A stretch of 50,272 bases of DNA, from assembly GCA_028278425.1 (NCBI GenBank), contig JANQEJ010000131.1, positions 1 through 50,272 of the forward strand, in the 5' to 3' direction. A program made the position numbers and the translations under genes. The notes under the pieces are model-generated. The model was given only the letters and a program-made list of their open reading frames with translations, had not been told where the DNA came from and did no database searches. Shown piece after piece: positions 16,019 to 24,944 of this stretch. The stretch comes from Planctomycetota bacterium (lineage in GTDB: Bacteria > Planctomycetota > UBA1135 > GCA-002686595). Numbering within the stretch: position 1 is the stretch's first letter; each line of letters opens with the position of its first letter.

Positions 16019-17531
16019 GACCCATTCCAACACACAGGCGCTGTTTCTCGAGCGCTGGGCCGAGATCGACGATCTGACCGCCGCGTCCGAGCTGCTCGGT
16101 TGGGACCAGGAGACGTACATGCCCGCCAAGGGCCAGACCGGTCGCGGCAAGGTGCTGGCGACGCTCGCCGGTTTGCACCACGCCAAGCTCACCTCCCCCG
16201 AGCTGCGCGACGCCCTGGACGCGTGCGCCGACGAAGCCGAGCCCGGAAGCGATCTCGACGCGCAGATGCGCGAAGCCCGCCGCCGAGTCGAGCGGGCGTC
16301 CCGCATCCCGGGCGAGCTGGCGCGCAGGCGCGCCGAGGCGCAGAGCGCCGGGCTGGCCGCCTGGCAGGAAGCCCGCAAGGCGAAGGACTTCCAGCTCTTC
16401 GCGAAGGAGCTGGGCGTGCTCGTCGACCTCACGCGCGAGGCGGCGGGGCATCTCGCGCCGCTCGTCGCCAGCGGCAAGCCCTTCGACGCGCTGCTCGACG
16501 AGTACGAGCCGGGCGCGTCGGAGGCGGAGCTCGCGCCGCTCTTCGCGTCGCTCCGCGCCGAGCTCAGCCCGCTCGTCAAGGGCGTCGCGGAGAGCGGGGT
16601 TCGGGTGGACGAGTCGCCCGCGCAGGGCCGCTTCCCCGAGGAGCGCCAGCTCGCCTTCGGCCGCCGCGTCGCCGAGCAGATGGGCTTCGACTTCGACGCC
16701 GGACGGCTCGACCTCGCCGCCCACCCGTTTTGCAGCGGCTTCAACCCGCGCGACGTGCGCCTGACCTGGCGCTGGCAGGAGGACGACTTCCGCCCGGCGC
16801 TGTTCGGGATCATGCACGAGGCCGGGCACGGCCTGTACGAGCAGGGCCTGCCCGCGGAGTGGGAGCGCACGCCGATCGGCACCGCCGTCTCGCTCGGCGT
16901 GCACGAGTCGCAGTCGCGCCTTTGGGAGAATCTCGTCGGCCGCAGCCGTTCCTTCTGGGAGTGGGCCTTGCCGGTCTTCCACGAGCACTTCCCAGACTCG
17001 CGGGACGTCACCGTCGACGCTCTGTACCCCGCGCTGCACACCGTCCAGCCGACCTTCATCCGCGTCGAGGCGGACGAGGCGACCTACAACCTGCACATCT
17101 GCGTGCGGTTCGAGGTCGAGCGCGCGCTCTTCGCGGGCGAGATCGAGGTCGCCGACCTGCCCGCCGCTTGGGACGACGCCTACGAGGAGCTGCTCGGCAT
17201 CCGTCCCGCCGACGTGGCCGAAGGCGTCCTTCAGGACATCCACTGGTCGATGGGGGCCTTCGGGTACTTCCCGACCTATACGCTCGGCAACCTGATCAAC
17301 GCGCAGCTCTTCAACAAGGCGCGCGAGGAGCTCGGGGACCTCGACGCCATGTTCCGCGCGGGCGAGCTTCAACCCCTCCTCGGGTGGTTGCGCGACAAGG
17401 TGCACCGCCACGGCTCGCGCTACCGCGCCGCCGAGCTGATCGAGCAGACCACCGGACGCGCGCTCTCGCCGGACGACTTCCTCGACTACGTCCGCGCGAC
17501 GACCGAGTCCGTCTACGGCGTTCGCGTCTGA
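16017..17531 (+). CDS. Metallocarboxypeptidase, M32 (carboxypeptidase Taq) family
   Basis: A 504-residue cytoplasmic zinc carboxypeptidase, the normal size for the family. It removes C-terminal residues with broad specificity. The zinc site is intact: H267-E-A-G-H271 with the third ligand E297 in HESQSRLWEN, matching the Pyrococcus enzyme (269, 273, 299). Other family blocks are present: LLGWDQETYMP near the N-terminus, HPFCSGFNPRDVRLTW, IRVEADEATYNLHI, DIHWSMGAFGYFPTYTLGN and the C-terminal LRDKVHRHGSRY. The ATG at 16017 fits the family N-terminus. It overlaps the divergent sulfatase start in the same CATG, so its promoter must lie in the other gene. No signal peptide. Confidence 0.95.
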   Translation: MTHSNTQALFLERWAEIDDLTAASELLGWDQETYMPAKGQTGRGKVLATLAGLHHAKLTSPELRDALDACADEAEPGSDLDAQMREARRRVERASRIPGELARRRAEAQSAGLAAWQEARKAKDFQLFAKELGVLVDLTREAAGHLAPLVASGKPFDALLDEYEPGASEAELAPLFASLRAELSPLVKGVAESGVRVDESPAQGRFPEERQLAFGRRVAEQMGFDFDAGRLDLAAHPFCSGFNPRDVRLTWRWQEDDFRPALFGIMHEAGHGLYEQGLPAEWERTPIGTAVSLGVHESQSRLWENLVGRSRSFWEWALPVFHEHFPDSRDVTVDALYPALHTVQPTFIRVEADEATYNLHICVRFEVERALFAGEIEVADLPAAWDDAYEELLGIRPADVAEGVLQDIHWSMGAFGYFPTYTLGNLINAQLFNKAREELGDLDAMFRAGELQPLLGWLRDKVHRHGSRYRAAELIEQTTGRALSPDDFLDYVRATTESVYGVRV

Positions 17532-17554
17532 CCGCGGCCGCGGCGCGCGTCGTG

Positions 17555-17560
17555 TATGCT
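17555..17560 (+). promoter_or_regulatory. Candidate -10 element for the FG-GAP/ASPIC gene
   Basis: TATGCT ends six bases before the GTG at 17567; leaderless-type spacing, no clear -35. Confidence 0.35.
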
Positions 17561-17566
17561 GAGGGC

Positions 17567-19108
17567 GTGAGCCCCACGTGGATCGCGGCCCTCTTCGCGC
17601 TACCGGGGACCGACCCGGATTTCGCCTTCGCCGACGTCTCGGACGCCGGCGGGATCCGAACCTACTTCCAGGCGCCCGGCATGGGCGGCGGCGTCGCGAT
17701 CGCGGACTTCGACGGCGACGGGGACGTGGACCTCTTCGTGCCGAACCGGCAAGGCGTCGCCGATCAGCTCTACCGCAACCGCGGCGACGGGACCTTCGAC
17801 GAGGTCGCCGCCGAGGTGGGGCTCGCGTCGTTCGGCCACAGCCGCGCCGCGCTGTGGGTCGACGTCGACGGGGACCACGACCTCGACCTCGTGGTCGCGC
17901 GCGACGGCTTCGTCGCCGGCGACGCCGACCCGCCGCGGCATTCGCTCCAGCTCTTCCTCCAGACGCCGGAGGGCTCGTTCGCGAACGCCACGGTCGGGTC
18001 GGGCTTGGAGGGCCCGCTGCACGCCGGAAAGGGCACGCACGTCGGCGGGCTCGCGGCGGGGGACTTCGACCGCGACGGGTACCTCGACCTCTTCTTCGCG
18101 CAGTGGCAGGGACCGAGCTACCTCTTCCGCAACACGGGACTGGGCACGTTCGTCGACGTGAGCACGCCGAGCGGCGTCGGAGAGCTCCTCGGGACGAACT
18201 GGGCGCCGCTCTTTTGCGACGTCGACCGCGACGGCTGGGAGGACCTCTTCGTCGCGACCGACTTCTTCCCCAACCGGCTATGGCGCAACCGCGGCGACGG
18301 GACGTTCGAGGACGTCGCCGCGAGCGCGGGCGTCGACGACGCCTGGAACGACATGGGCGCCGCCTTCGGCGATTACGACAACGACGGCGACCTCGACCTC
18401 TACGTCACGAACGTGACCGACGACTTCGTCGGCGTGAAGCGGCACAACGTGCTGTACGCGAACCGCGCGGAGACCGGCACGCTCGTCTTCGACGAGGTGG
18501 CCGAGGCCGCCGGCGTCGCCGACGGCTTCTGGGGCTGGGGCGCGACGTTCCTCGACGCGAACCGCGACGGCCTGCTCGACCTCGCAGCCACCAACGGCAC
18601 CGACGGCGCGCCCTGGTCGACCGACCCCTCGCGCTTCTTCCTGAACCGCGGCGGCGCGCCGGTCGTCTTCGCGGAGGTCTCCGCGCAGGTGGGCTTCGCC
18701 GACGAGCTGATCGGCTCGGGCCTGGCGGCCGCCGACCTCGACCGCGACGGGCGGCTCGACCTCGTGCACGCGGCGCGGCGCGAGCGGCCGAACGCGCCCG
18801 GCGCGTTGCGCGTCCTGAAGAACGTCGGGAACGGCAGCGACGAGGAGCACTACCTCGTCGTCCAGCCGCGGATGCCCGGCCCGAATCGCTTCGCGATCGG
18901 CGCACTCGTGCGGGTCACCGTCGGCGGAACGACGCAGACGCGCCTGATCAGCGCCGGGACGAGCTTCCTCTCCCAGGAGCCGGCCGAGGCCGTGTTCGCC
19001 TGGGAGGGGCCGTCGACCACCGCGCTCGTCGAGATCGAGTGGCCGGGCGGAGGCGCAAAAAGCGTCCCGGGCGTGGCCGCGGATCAGGTGATCGAGATCC
19101 TGCTCTAG
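17567..19108 (+). CDS. Secreted FG-GAP/VCBS repeat protein with ASPIC/UnbV-like C-terminus
   Basis: 513 residues from a GTG at 17567, with a short hydrophobic N-terminus (MSPTWIAALFALPG) that could be a signal peptide. The body has about seven repeats with calcium-binding loops such as DFDGDGDVDLFVPN, DVDGDHDLDLVVA, DFDRDGYLDLFFA, DYDNDGDLDLYVTN and DLDRDGRLDLVHA, alternating with LYRNRGDGTFDEVAAEVG-type strands: a seven-bladed, integrin-like propeller. The C-terminal part (NRFAIGALVRVTVGGTTQTRLISAG, SFLSQEPAEAVFAWEG, VEIEWPGGG) matches the ASPIC/UnbV domain that usually follows such repeats. Role unknown, presumably extracellular binding. Its stop overlaps the convergent nuoN stop by four bases (CTAG). 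Confidence 0.85.
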   Translation: MSPTWIAALFALPGTDPDFAFADVSDAGGIRTYFQAPGMGGGVAIADFDGDGDVDLFVPNRQGVADQLYRNRGDGTFDEVAAEVGLASFGHSRAALWVDVDGDHDLDLVVARDGFVAGDADPPRHSLQLFLQTPEGSFANATVGSGLEGPLHAGKGTHVGGLAAGDFDRDGYLDLFFAQWQGPSYLFRNTGLGTFVDVSTPSGVGELLGTNWAPLFCDVDRDGWEDLFVATDFFPNRLWRNRGDGTFEDVAASAGVDDAWNDMGAAFGDYDNDGDLDLYVTNVTDDFVGVKRHNVLYANRAETGTLVFDEVAEAAGVADGFWGWGATFLDANRDGLLDLAATNGTDGAPWSTDPSRFFLNRGGAPVVFAEVSAQVGFADELIGSGLAAADLDRDGRLDLVHAARRERPNAPGALRVLKNVGNGSDEEHYLVVQPRMPGPNRFAIGALVRVTVGGTTQTRLISAGTSFLSQEPAEAVFAWEGPSTTALVEIEWPGGGAKSVPGVAADQVIEILL

Positions 19109-20565
19109 CCCAGCCAGCCCAGGTACCACCCGGGCAGCACGCCGAGCAAGAGGACCATCGTCGCGCACGCGAGCGTGGCGACTCCCGCCGTCAACGGCCG
19201 CACCGTCGTCGGCGGCGCCTTCCCCTCGACCGGCGGCTGCATGTACATCGCGACGATGACGCGCAGGTAATAGCCGAGCGCGACGACCGAGAAGAGCACG
19301 CCGATCACCGCGACGCCGACCATGTCCGCGTCGACGAGCACGGAGAACACGAACCACTTCCCGAGGAAGCCGCCGGTGGCGGGGATGCCGCCGAGCGAGA
19401 GCATGAAGAGCGCGAGGGCCGCCGCGGTGCCGGGGCGGGTGCGCGCGAGGCCGCGGAGGGACTCCAGCTTCGTGAAGCGGTCGCCGTCCGCCTCGAGCAG
19501 CGCGACGAGCCCGAAGGCGCCGGTCGCGGTGAAGACGTACGCGGCCATGTAGACCAGCGCGGCGTTCAGGGCGGCGGTCCGTTCCTCGAGCGCCAGCGCG
19601 CCGGCGACGACGAGCAGGAGCGTTCCGGCGTGCGCGACGCCTGAGTAGGCGAGCATGCGCTTCAGGTCCTCCTGCGCCAGCGCTCCCAGGTTGCCGGCGG
19701 CCATCGTGACGAGCGCGATCGCCGCGACGGTGCCGGCCGCGCTCGCCGGAAGGATGCCCGCGGCGTGGATGAGGAAGCCGAAGGCGGCCGCCTTGGTCCC
19801 GGTCGCCATCAGTGCGGTGACCGGGGTGGGGCTTCCCTGGTAGACGTCGGGCACCCAGAGGTGGAACGGGAACACCGAGACCTTGAAGAAGACGCTCGCG
19901 GCAACGAACGCGGCTCCGGCGAGCGCCATCGGCGAGCTCAGGTCCGCCGCCGCCAGGGCGTCGATCGACACGTGCCCGGTCGCCGCGTAGAGGAGCGCCG
20001 CTCCGTAGAGGAAGAACCCCGCGGCGAACGTCCCGAGCACGAAGTACTTGAGCCCGGCCTCGACCGAGTCGGTGCGCGCCCGGCGGAACGCGGCGAGGGC
20101 GTAGAGCGGGATCGAGAGCACCTCCAGCCCGACGAAGAAGACGATCAGGTCGCCCGCGCCGACCATCAGCATCATCCCGACCGGCGCGGTGAGCATCAGC
20201 GCGTCGTGCTCCGCCTTGAACGGCTTGTCCTGGTGGCGGTAGTAGCCGGCGCTGTAGATCCACGCCAGCAAGGTGCCGGCCAGGAAGAGGAGCCCCCAGA
20301 TCGCGGTCGTGTGGTCGGCGTGCAGCGAGCCGTCGAGCACCACCCCCGGGACCTCGTCCGCGAAGAGGATCCGGAGCTCGAGCGCGAACGAGGTTCCCAC
20401 GCTCGCCAGGAAGACCAGCGGCCGCAGGCGGCCGAGCGTCCGGAAGAGGTCGACGATCAGGAAAGCGAGCACGCCGACGCCCAGGGCGAGCATCGGCGCG
20501 GTCGCAACGGCGCTCTCGGGCCCGAGGAGTCGGTCGAAGGTGGCGGCGAGGTCCTGTGTCGTCAT
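19105..20565 (-). CDS. nuoN: NADH-quinone oxidoreductase subunit N
   Basis: A 486-residue antiporter-like membrane subunit of respiratory complex I, with about 14 transmembrane helices. Family blocks: LEVLSIPLYALAAFRR (the conserved Glu region), EAGLKYFVLGTFAAGFFLYG, VFPFHLWVPDVYQGSPTPVTALMATGTKAAAF with the conserved Lys and the broken helix, and KRMLAYSGVAHAG. It forms part of the proton-pumping arm. Last gene of the nuo operon; its ATG overlaps the nuoM stop (ATGA). Its stop overlaps the convergent FG-GAP gene stop, so the two transcription units meet without a visible terminator. Confidence 0.95.
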   Translation of the reverse strand: MTTQDLAATFDRLLGPESAVATAPMLALGVGVLAFLIVDLFRTLGRLRPLVFLASVGTSFALELRILFADEVPGVVLDGSLHADHTTAIWGLLFLAGTLLAWIYSAGYYRHQDKPFKAEHDALMLTAPVGMMLMVGAGDLIVFFVGLEVLSIPLYALAAFRRARTDSVEAGLKYFVLGTFAAGFFLYGAALLYAATGHVSIDALAAADLSSPMALAGAAFVAASVFFKVSVFPFHLWVPDVYQGSPTPVTALMATGTKAAAFGFLIHAAGILPASAAGTVAAIALVTMAAGNLGALAQEDLKRMLAYSGVAHAGTLLLVVAGALALEERTAALNAALVYMAAYVFTATGAFGLVALLEADGDRFTKLESLRGLARTRPGTAAALALFMLSLGGIPATGGFLGKWFVFSVLVDADMVGVAVIGVLFSVVALGYYLRVIVAMYMQPPVEGKAPPTTVRPLTAGVATLACATMVLLLGVLPGWYLGWLG

Positions 20566-22082
20566 CCCTGCTCCTCTTCGACGATCGGGCTCGGGGCCGC
20601 CGCGCTGTCACCGGCGCCGCGCACGTCCTCGATGCGACGTTGGAGCGCGTCCAGCGTGCCCGCCGTCTTCCCGATGAACGTGTTCGGCCGGACGCCGATC
20701 CAGACCGCGAGCAGGACGAGCGGCGCCATCAACGCGATCTCGCGGCCGTTCAGGTCGGCGAGCCTCCGGTTCGACTCGTGCACCACCGGACCGAAGAGGA
20801 CCTTTCGCGTCGCGCGCAGGAGGTAGATCGCTCCGAAGATCACGCCGGTGACGCCGACGACGGACCAAAGGGGCGAGGCCTCGAAGGTGCCGAGCAGGAT
20901 CATGTACTCGCCGACGAAGCCGTTCAGGCCGGGCAGGCCCACGCTCGAGAGCACGGTGATCACGAAGAAGAGCGCGAAGAGCGGCATCGTCGCCGCCAGC
21001 CCGCCGAAGCGGTCGAGCTCGCGGGTGTGCGTTCGCTCGTACACCATCCCGACCAGGAGGAAGAGCAGGCCGGTCGAGATGCCGTGGTTGACCATCTGGA
21101 GCACGCCGCCGCGCAGGCCCGCCTGCGTCAGCGCGAACATGCCGAGCACGACGAACCCCAGGTGGCTCACCGAGGAGCAGGCGATCAGGCGCTTGAGGTC
21201 GGTCTGCGCCATCGCGAGCAGCGCCCCGTAGACGATCCCTATCGCGCCGAGCGCCAGGAAGAGCGGCGCCGCGTCGACCGCGGCGTGCGGGAACATCTGG
21301 ATCCCGAAGCGGAGCAGCCCGTACGTGCCCATCTTCAGCAGCACTCCGGCGAGCAGCACCGAGCCCGACGTCGGCGCCTCGGTGTGCGCGTCCGCGAGCC
21401 ACGTGTGGAAGGGGATCACCGGGACCTTGATCGCGAAGGCCAGCGCGAACGAGGCGAAGATCCACGCGGGGAGCTCGCTCGTGTTCGCGAGCAGCGCGCC
21501 GACGTCCGACGTGCCCTGGGAGTAGATCAGCTCGATGACGCCGACCAGCATCACCAGGCTCCCCGCGACCGTGTACAGGAAGAACTTGACCGTCGCGTAG
21601 AGCCTGCGGTCGCTGCCCCAGATGCCGACCAGGAAATAGAGCGGCACCAGGCTCACTTCCCAGAAGAAGTAGAAGAGCACGAGATCCAGCGCGAGGAAGA
21701 CGCCGAGCATCCCGGTCTCCATCACGAGCAGCCAGAACAGGAACTCCTTCACGCGCTCCTTCACGTGCCCGTAGGACGACAGCACCACGAGCGGCATCAG
21801 GATCGCGGTCAGGACGACCATCAGGATCGAGATCCCGTCGACGCCGAGGCGGAAGTGCACGGGGACGTCCGCGCCGGGCAGCGTGAACCACGCGGACTCG
21901 TAGACGCTTTGAAGCCCGGGAACGCCGCCCTCGAAGTCCACGAAGAGCCCGGCGCCCATGCCGGCGACGAGCGTCGTCGCGAAGAAGGCGACGGCGCGCA
22001 GGAGCGCCGCGTTGCGCCCCGGCAGGAGGGCGATGACGACCGCCGCCGCGAGCGGGAGGAAGGTCAGCGCGACGAGGCCCAT
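20562..22082 (-). CDS. nuoM: NADH-quinone oxidoreductase subunit M
   Basis: A 506-residue antiporter-like complex I subunit. Recognised by FRLGVDGISILMVVLTAILMPLVVLSS, the conserved MxxGVFLALDLVLFYFFWEVSLVPLYFLVGIWG with the key Glu, FAIKVPVIPFHTWLADAHTEAPTSGSVLLAG with the channel Lys, and the downstream DLKRLIACSSVSHLGFV. Adds a proton channel to the membrane arm. The ATG shares one base with the nuoL stop (TGATG), a classic reinitiation junction. A short charged Ala/Pro/Glu tail follows the last helix. The gene is the same length as standard NuoM. Confidence 0.95.
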   Translation of the reverse strand: MGLVALTFLPLAAAVVIALLPGRNAALLRAVAFFATTLVAGMGAGLFVDFEGGVPGLQSVYESAWFTLPGADVPVHFRLGVDGISILMVVLTAILMPLVVLSSYGHVKERVKEFLFWLLVMETGMLGVFLALDLVLFYFFWEVSLVPLYFLVGIWGSDRRLYATVKFFLYTVAGSLVMLVGVIELIYSQGTSDVGALLANTSELPAWIFASFALAFAIKVPVIPFHTWLADAHTEAPTSGSVLLAGVLLKMGTYGLLRFGIQMFPHAAVDAAPLFLALGAIGIVYGALLAMAQTDLKRLIACSSVSHLGFVVLGMFALTQAGLRGGVLQMVNHGISTGLLFLLVGMVYERTHTRELDRFGGLAATMPLFALFFVITVLSSVGLPGLNGFVGEYMILLGTFEASPLWSVVGVTGVIFGAIYLLRATRKVLFGPVVHESNRRLADLNGREIALMAPLVLLAVWIGVRPNTFIGKTAGTLDALQRRIEDVRGAGDSAAAPSPIVEEEQG

Positions 22083-24052
22083 CAGGCGCTCCCTCCGAAG
22101 ATCCAGACGATCGCGAGGGCGGCGGCGCCGGCGCCCATCCAGAGGGCGTAGCTCTTCACGCTGCCGTCCACGAGGACGCGCAGCCTGCGCGCGACGTTCG
22201 CGGCGAGCGCTCCGGCGCCGTTGACCAGGCCGTCGATCGCGAACTGGTCGACGACGACGGCGATCAGGAAGGCGCCGAGCTTGAGCGGCTTGACGACGAG
22301 CTTGTCGTAGATGCGGTCGAGCGACCAGGCGCTCGAGAGGAACCCGACCACCTCCGGCCGCGAGCCGTAGATCTCGTCGTCGGTCTCGGGCCCTCGCTTG
22401 TAGAGGTGGAACCCGTAGTGCGCGAACGCCAGCGCGAGGACGGAACCGAGCCCGAGCAGCACCCACTCCGAGCCGACCGAGAGCGTGTGCGCCGTCAGAA
22501 GCGCGTCGCCCCCGGCGGTCACCGGCTCGAGCCAGGTCTTGAGCAGATGCGTGACGTGGAAGACGTGGGGGAGACCGAGCACGCCGCCGACGACCGACAG
22601 GAAGGCGAGGATCATCAGCGGCGCGGTCATGACCGCCGGCGACTCGTGCGGCTTCACGTGCGCCGCGTCGAAGCGCGCCTCGCCGAAGAAGGTCAACGAC
22701 ACCATGCGCCAGGTGTAGAACGCCGTCATCGCCGCGGTGGCGACGCCGACGAACCAGAGGGCGTAGTGGAACCCGCCGCTCGCGAACGTGTGCGCGAGGA
22801 TCTCGTCCTTGGAGAAGAAGCCGGAGAGGAGCGGCAAGCCGGAAAGCGCCGCCGCGCCGCAGAGGAACGTCAGGAACGTCCGCGGCATGTAGCTCCAGAG
22901 CCCGCCCATGCGCGCCATGTCCTGCTCCTCGTGCATCCCGTGGATCACGCTCCCGGCGCCGAGGAAGAGGAGGCCCTTGAAGAAGGCGTGCGTGACGAGG
23001 TGGAAGATCGCCGCGGCCCAGGCGCCCGAGCCGAGCCCGAGGAACATGTACCCGAGCTGGCTGACGGTCGAGTAGGCGAGGACCTTCTTGATGTCGCGCT
23101 GGAGCAGCGCCGTCGAGGCTCCGATCAGCGCGGTCAGCGCGCCGACCGTCCCGATCACCGTCAGGACCTCCGGCGCCGCCGCGAAGAGCGGGTTGAGCCG
23201 CACGACGAGGTAAACGCCCGCCGTGACCATCGTCGCCGCGTGGATCAGCGCCGAGACCGGCGTCGGACCCGCCATCGCGTCCGGCAGCCACGTCAGGAGC
23301 GGGAACTGCGCCGACTTGCCGCAGGCGCCGCCGAAGAGCAGGAGCGCCGCGAGGGCGAGCCGCCCCGCGTGCGCGTCGAGCTGCGCCGGCACGCTCGCGG
23401 CGACGTCGGAGAGGTCGAGCGTCCCGAACACGCTCACCAGCAGGAAGCTTCCGACCAGGAAGCACGCGTCGCCGATGCGGTTGACGACGAAGGCCTTCTG
23501 GCCCGCGGCGGCCGGCCAGCCCTTCTCGTACCAGAAGCCGATCAGGAGGTACGAGCAGAGCCCGACGCCCTCCCAGCCTACGAAGAGCCCGATCAGGTTC
23601 GACGACAGGACCAGGATGAGCATCGCGAACACGAAGAGGTTCAGGTACGCGAAGAACTTCGCGAAGCCCGGATCGCCCTTCATGTAGCCGATCGAGTAGA
23701 CGTGGATCAAAAAGCCCACGCCGGTCACGACCAGGAGCATCACCGACGACAGCCGGTCCGCGACCATCGCGACGTCGATCGAAACGGAGCCCGCGTCGAT
23801 CCAGTGCCACGCGCTCGACGTCAGCGCGGTGAAGCCGTCGGCGTTGAGCAGCTTGAAGAACGCGACGACCGCGATGACGAACGACGCCAGCACCGACGCG
23901 CAGGCGACCGCCGAGGCGGCGCCGATCGGGCCGGTGGCGTTCGGGTCCGCCCGCCGCTGCTTCAGGCAGAGGAAGTGGATCACGCCGCAGACCGCGCTCC
24001 CGAGGAGCGGCAGCAGCGGCACGAGCCACAGCGCGTTCCAGGTGGCCGTCAT
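22082..24052 (-). CDS. nuoL: NADH-quinone oxidoreductase subunit L
   Basis: A 656-residue subunit at the tip of the complex I membrane arm, with about 16 transmembrane helices including the long lateral helix and C-terminal anchor. Family blocks: VSIDVAMVADRLSSVMLLVVTGVGFLIHVYSIGYM, NLIGLFVGWEGVGLCSYLLIGFW, RIGDACFLVG, AQFPLLTWLPDAMAGPTPVSALIHAATMVTAGVYLVVR, KKVLAYSTVSQLGYMFLGLG, FFSKDEIL. The ATG overlaps the nuoK stop (ATGA), coupling translation. Length is in the usual range, so the lateral helix is retained. Confidence 0.96.
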   Translation of the reverse strand: MTATWNALWLVPLLPLLGSAVCGVIHFLCLKQRRADPNATGPIGAASAVACASVLASFVIAVVAFFKLLNADGFTALTSSAWHWIDAGSVSIDVAMVADRLSSVMLLVVTGVGFLIHVYSIGYMKGDPGFAKFFAYLNLFVFAMLILVLSSNLIGLFVGWEGVGLCSYLLIGFWYEKGWPAAAGQKAFVVNRIGDACFLVGSFLLVSVFGTLDLSDVAASVPAQLDAHAGRLALAALLLFGGACGKSAQFPLLTWLPDAMAGPTPVSALIHAATMVTAGVYLVVRLNPLFAAAPEVLTVIGTVGALTALIGASTALLQRDIKKVLAYSTVSQLGYMFLGLGSGAWAAAIFHLVTHAFFKGLLFLGAGSVIHGMHEEQDMARMGGLWSYMPRTFLTFLCGAAALSGLPLLSGFFSKDEILAHTFASGGFHYALWFVGVATAAMTAFYTWRMVSLTFFGEARFDAAHVKPHESPAVMTAPLMILAFLSVVGGVLGLPHVFHVTHLLKTWLEPVTAGGDALLTAHTLSVGSEWVLLGLGSVLALAFAHYGFHLYKRGPETDDEIYGSRPEVVGFLSSAWSLDRIYDKLVVKPLKLGAFLIAVVVDQFAIDGLVNGAGALAANVARRLRVLVDGSVKSYALWMGAGAAALAIVWIFGGSA

Positions 24053-24369
24053 CCCTTGAGCTCGCTCGCCGCGTCCAGGCGGACGCTCTGCTTGAGCCGG
24101 TAGAGCGCGATGACGAGCGCGAGCCCGACCGCCGCCTCCGCGGCGGCGACCAGGATCACGAAGAGCGCGAAGATCGGCCCGTGGAGGTTCGCCTCGCCGA
24201 GGGCCGTGTGGTGGCGGCTCGCCGCGAGGAAGGTGAGGTTGGCGGCGTTCAGGATCAGCTCGACCGACGCGAGGACGACGATGACGTTGCGCCGCACGAG
24301 GAAACCGAGGACCCCGGTGCAGAAGAGGACCGCGGCGAGCAGCAGGAAGTGCTCGGTGGGGACGTTCAC
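24049..24369 (-). CDS. nuoK: NADH-quinone oxidoreductase subunit K
   Basis: A 106-residue three-helix complex I subunit, full length for the family. The conserved membrane Glu pair is seen in VVLASVELILNAANL and in FVILVAAAEAAVGLALVIALYR, both needed for the proton path between the quinone site and the antiporter subunits. The GTG start at 24369 overlaps the nuoJ stop (GTGA); no ATG is available before the first helix. Confidence 0.95.
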   Translation of the reverse strand: MNVPTEHFLLLAAVLFCTGVLGFLVRRNVIVVLASVELILNAANLTFLAASRHHTALGEANLHGPIFALFVILVAAAEAAVGLALVIALYRLKQSVRLDAASELKG

Positions 24370-24944
24370 TGCTCCACCCCCTTCTTCCACGGCCAGCCGG
24401 CGCCCTCGGCTCCGGAACCGCGTTGACGCTTCGCCAGCAGGATCACCGCGATCATCGTCGCGAGGAGGAGCAGCGACGACGCCTCGAAAGGAAGCATGTA
24501 GCGGCTGAAGAGGAGCTCCGCGATCGACTGGACGTCGTCGATGCTCTCGTCCGGGAAGCTCGTCACCGCGGGGGAGTCGCCGTCGGACGCGCTCACCGAG
24601 CCGAAGCCGACGCTGAACACCGCGATGAGCAGCAGGACGCCGGCCGATGCGCCCGCGATCGCCAGGCCGCGCTTGCCGAAGGGGGGCCGTTCGGCGTACT
24701 GCTCCTCGTCGCCGAGGTTCAGGAGCATGATCACGAACAGGAAGAGCACCATGATGGCGCCCGCGTAGACCAGGAGCTGCGTCGCCGCGAGGAAGGGGAA
24801 CCCGGCGAGGAGGTAGATGGTCGCCAGGCAGAAGAACGCGCCGAGCAGCGACAGCACGCTGAAGAGCGGATTGCGGCACGCGATCACGCCGACGCCGGCG
24901 GCGACGGTGCCCGCCGCTAGGACGTAGAAGAGGAGCTCCGCCAC
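24366..24944 (-). CDS. nuoJ: NADH-quinone oxidoreductase subunit J
   Basis: A 192-residue membrane subunit of complex I. It carries the conserved first helices (NPLFSVLSLLGAFFCLATIYLLAGFPFLAATQLLVYAGAIMVLFLFVIMLLNL, broken here by helix turns) that include the pi-bulge helix and the Tyr-Ala-Gly-Ala motif of NuoJ. The best start is the GTG at 24944, which lies 28 bases inside nuoI; no in-frame ATG or GTG occurs closer to the nuoI stop before the first helix. This is the longest overlap in the operon. Its stop overlaps nuoK. Confidence 0.93.
   Translation of the reverse strand: MAELLFYVLAAGTVAAGVGVIACRNPLFSVLSLLGAFFCLATIYLLAGFPFLAATQLLVYAGAIMVLFLFVIMLLNLGDEEQYAERPPFGKRGLAIAGASAGVLLLIAVFSVGFGSVSASDGDSPAVTSFPDESIDDVQSIAELLFSRYMLPFEASSLLLLATMIAVILLAKRQRGSGAEGAGWPWKKGVEQ

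Noticed and set aside
14645..19108. Very long plus-strand open frame (1487 codons) spanning the sulfatase, M32 and FG-GAP region
   Set aside because: Only its last third, from GTG 17567, is a gene. The rest is the Arg/Gly/Pro-rich shadow of genes on the other strand or in other frames, an effect of high GC.
22406..24103. Long plus-strand frame opposite nuoL
   Set aside because: Composition is Arg/Glu/His-rich shadow of nuoL codons; nuoL shows unmistakable family motifs.
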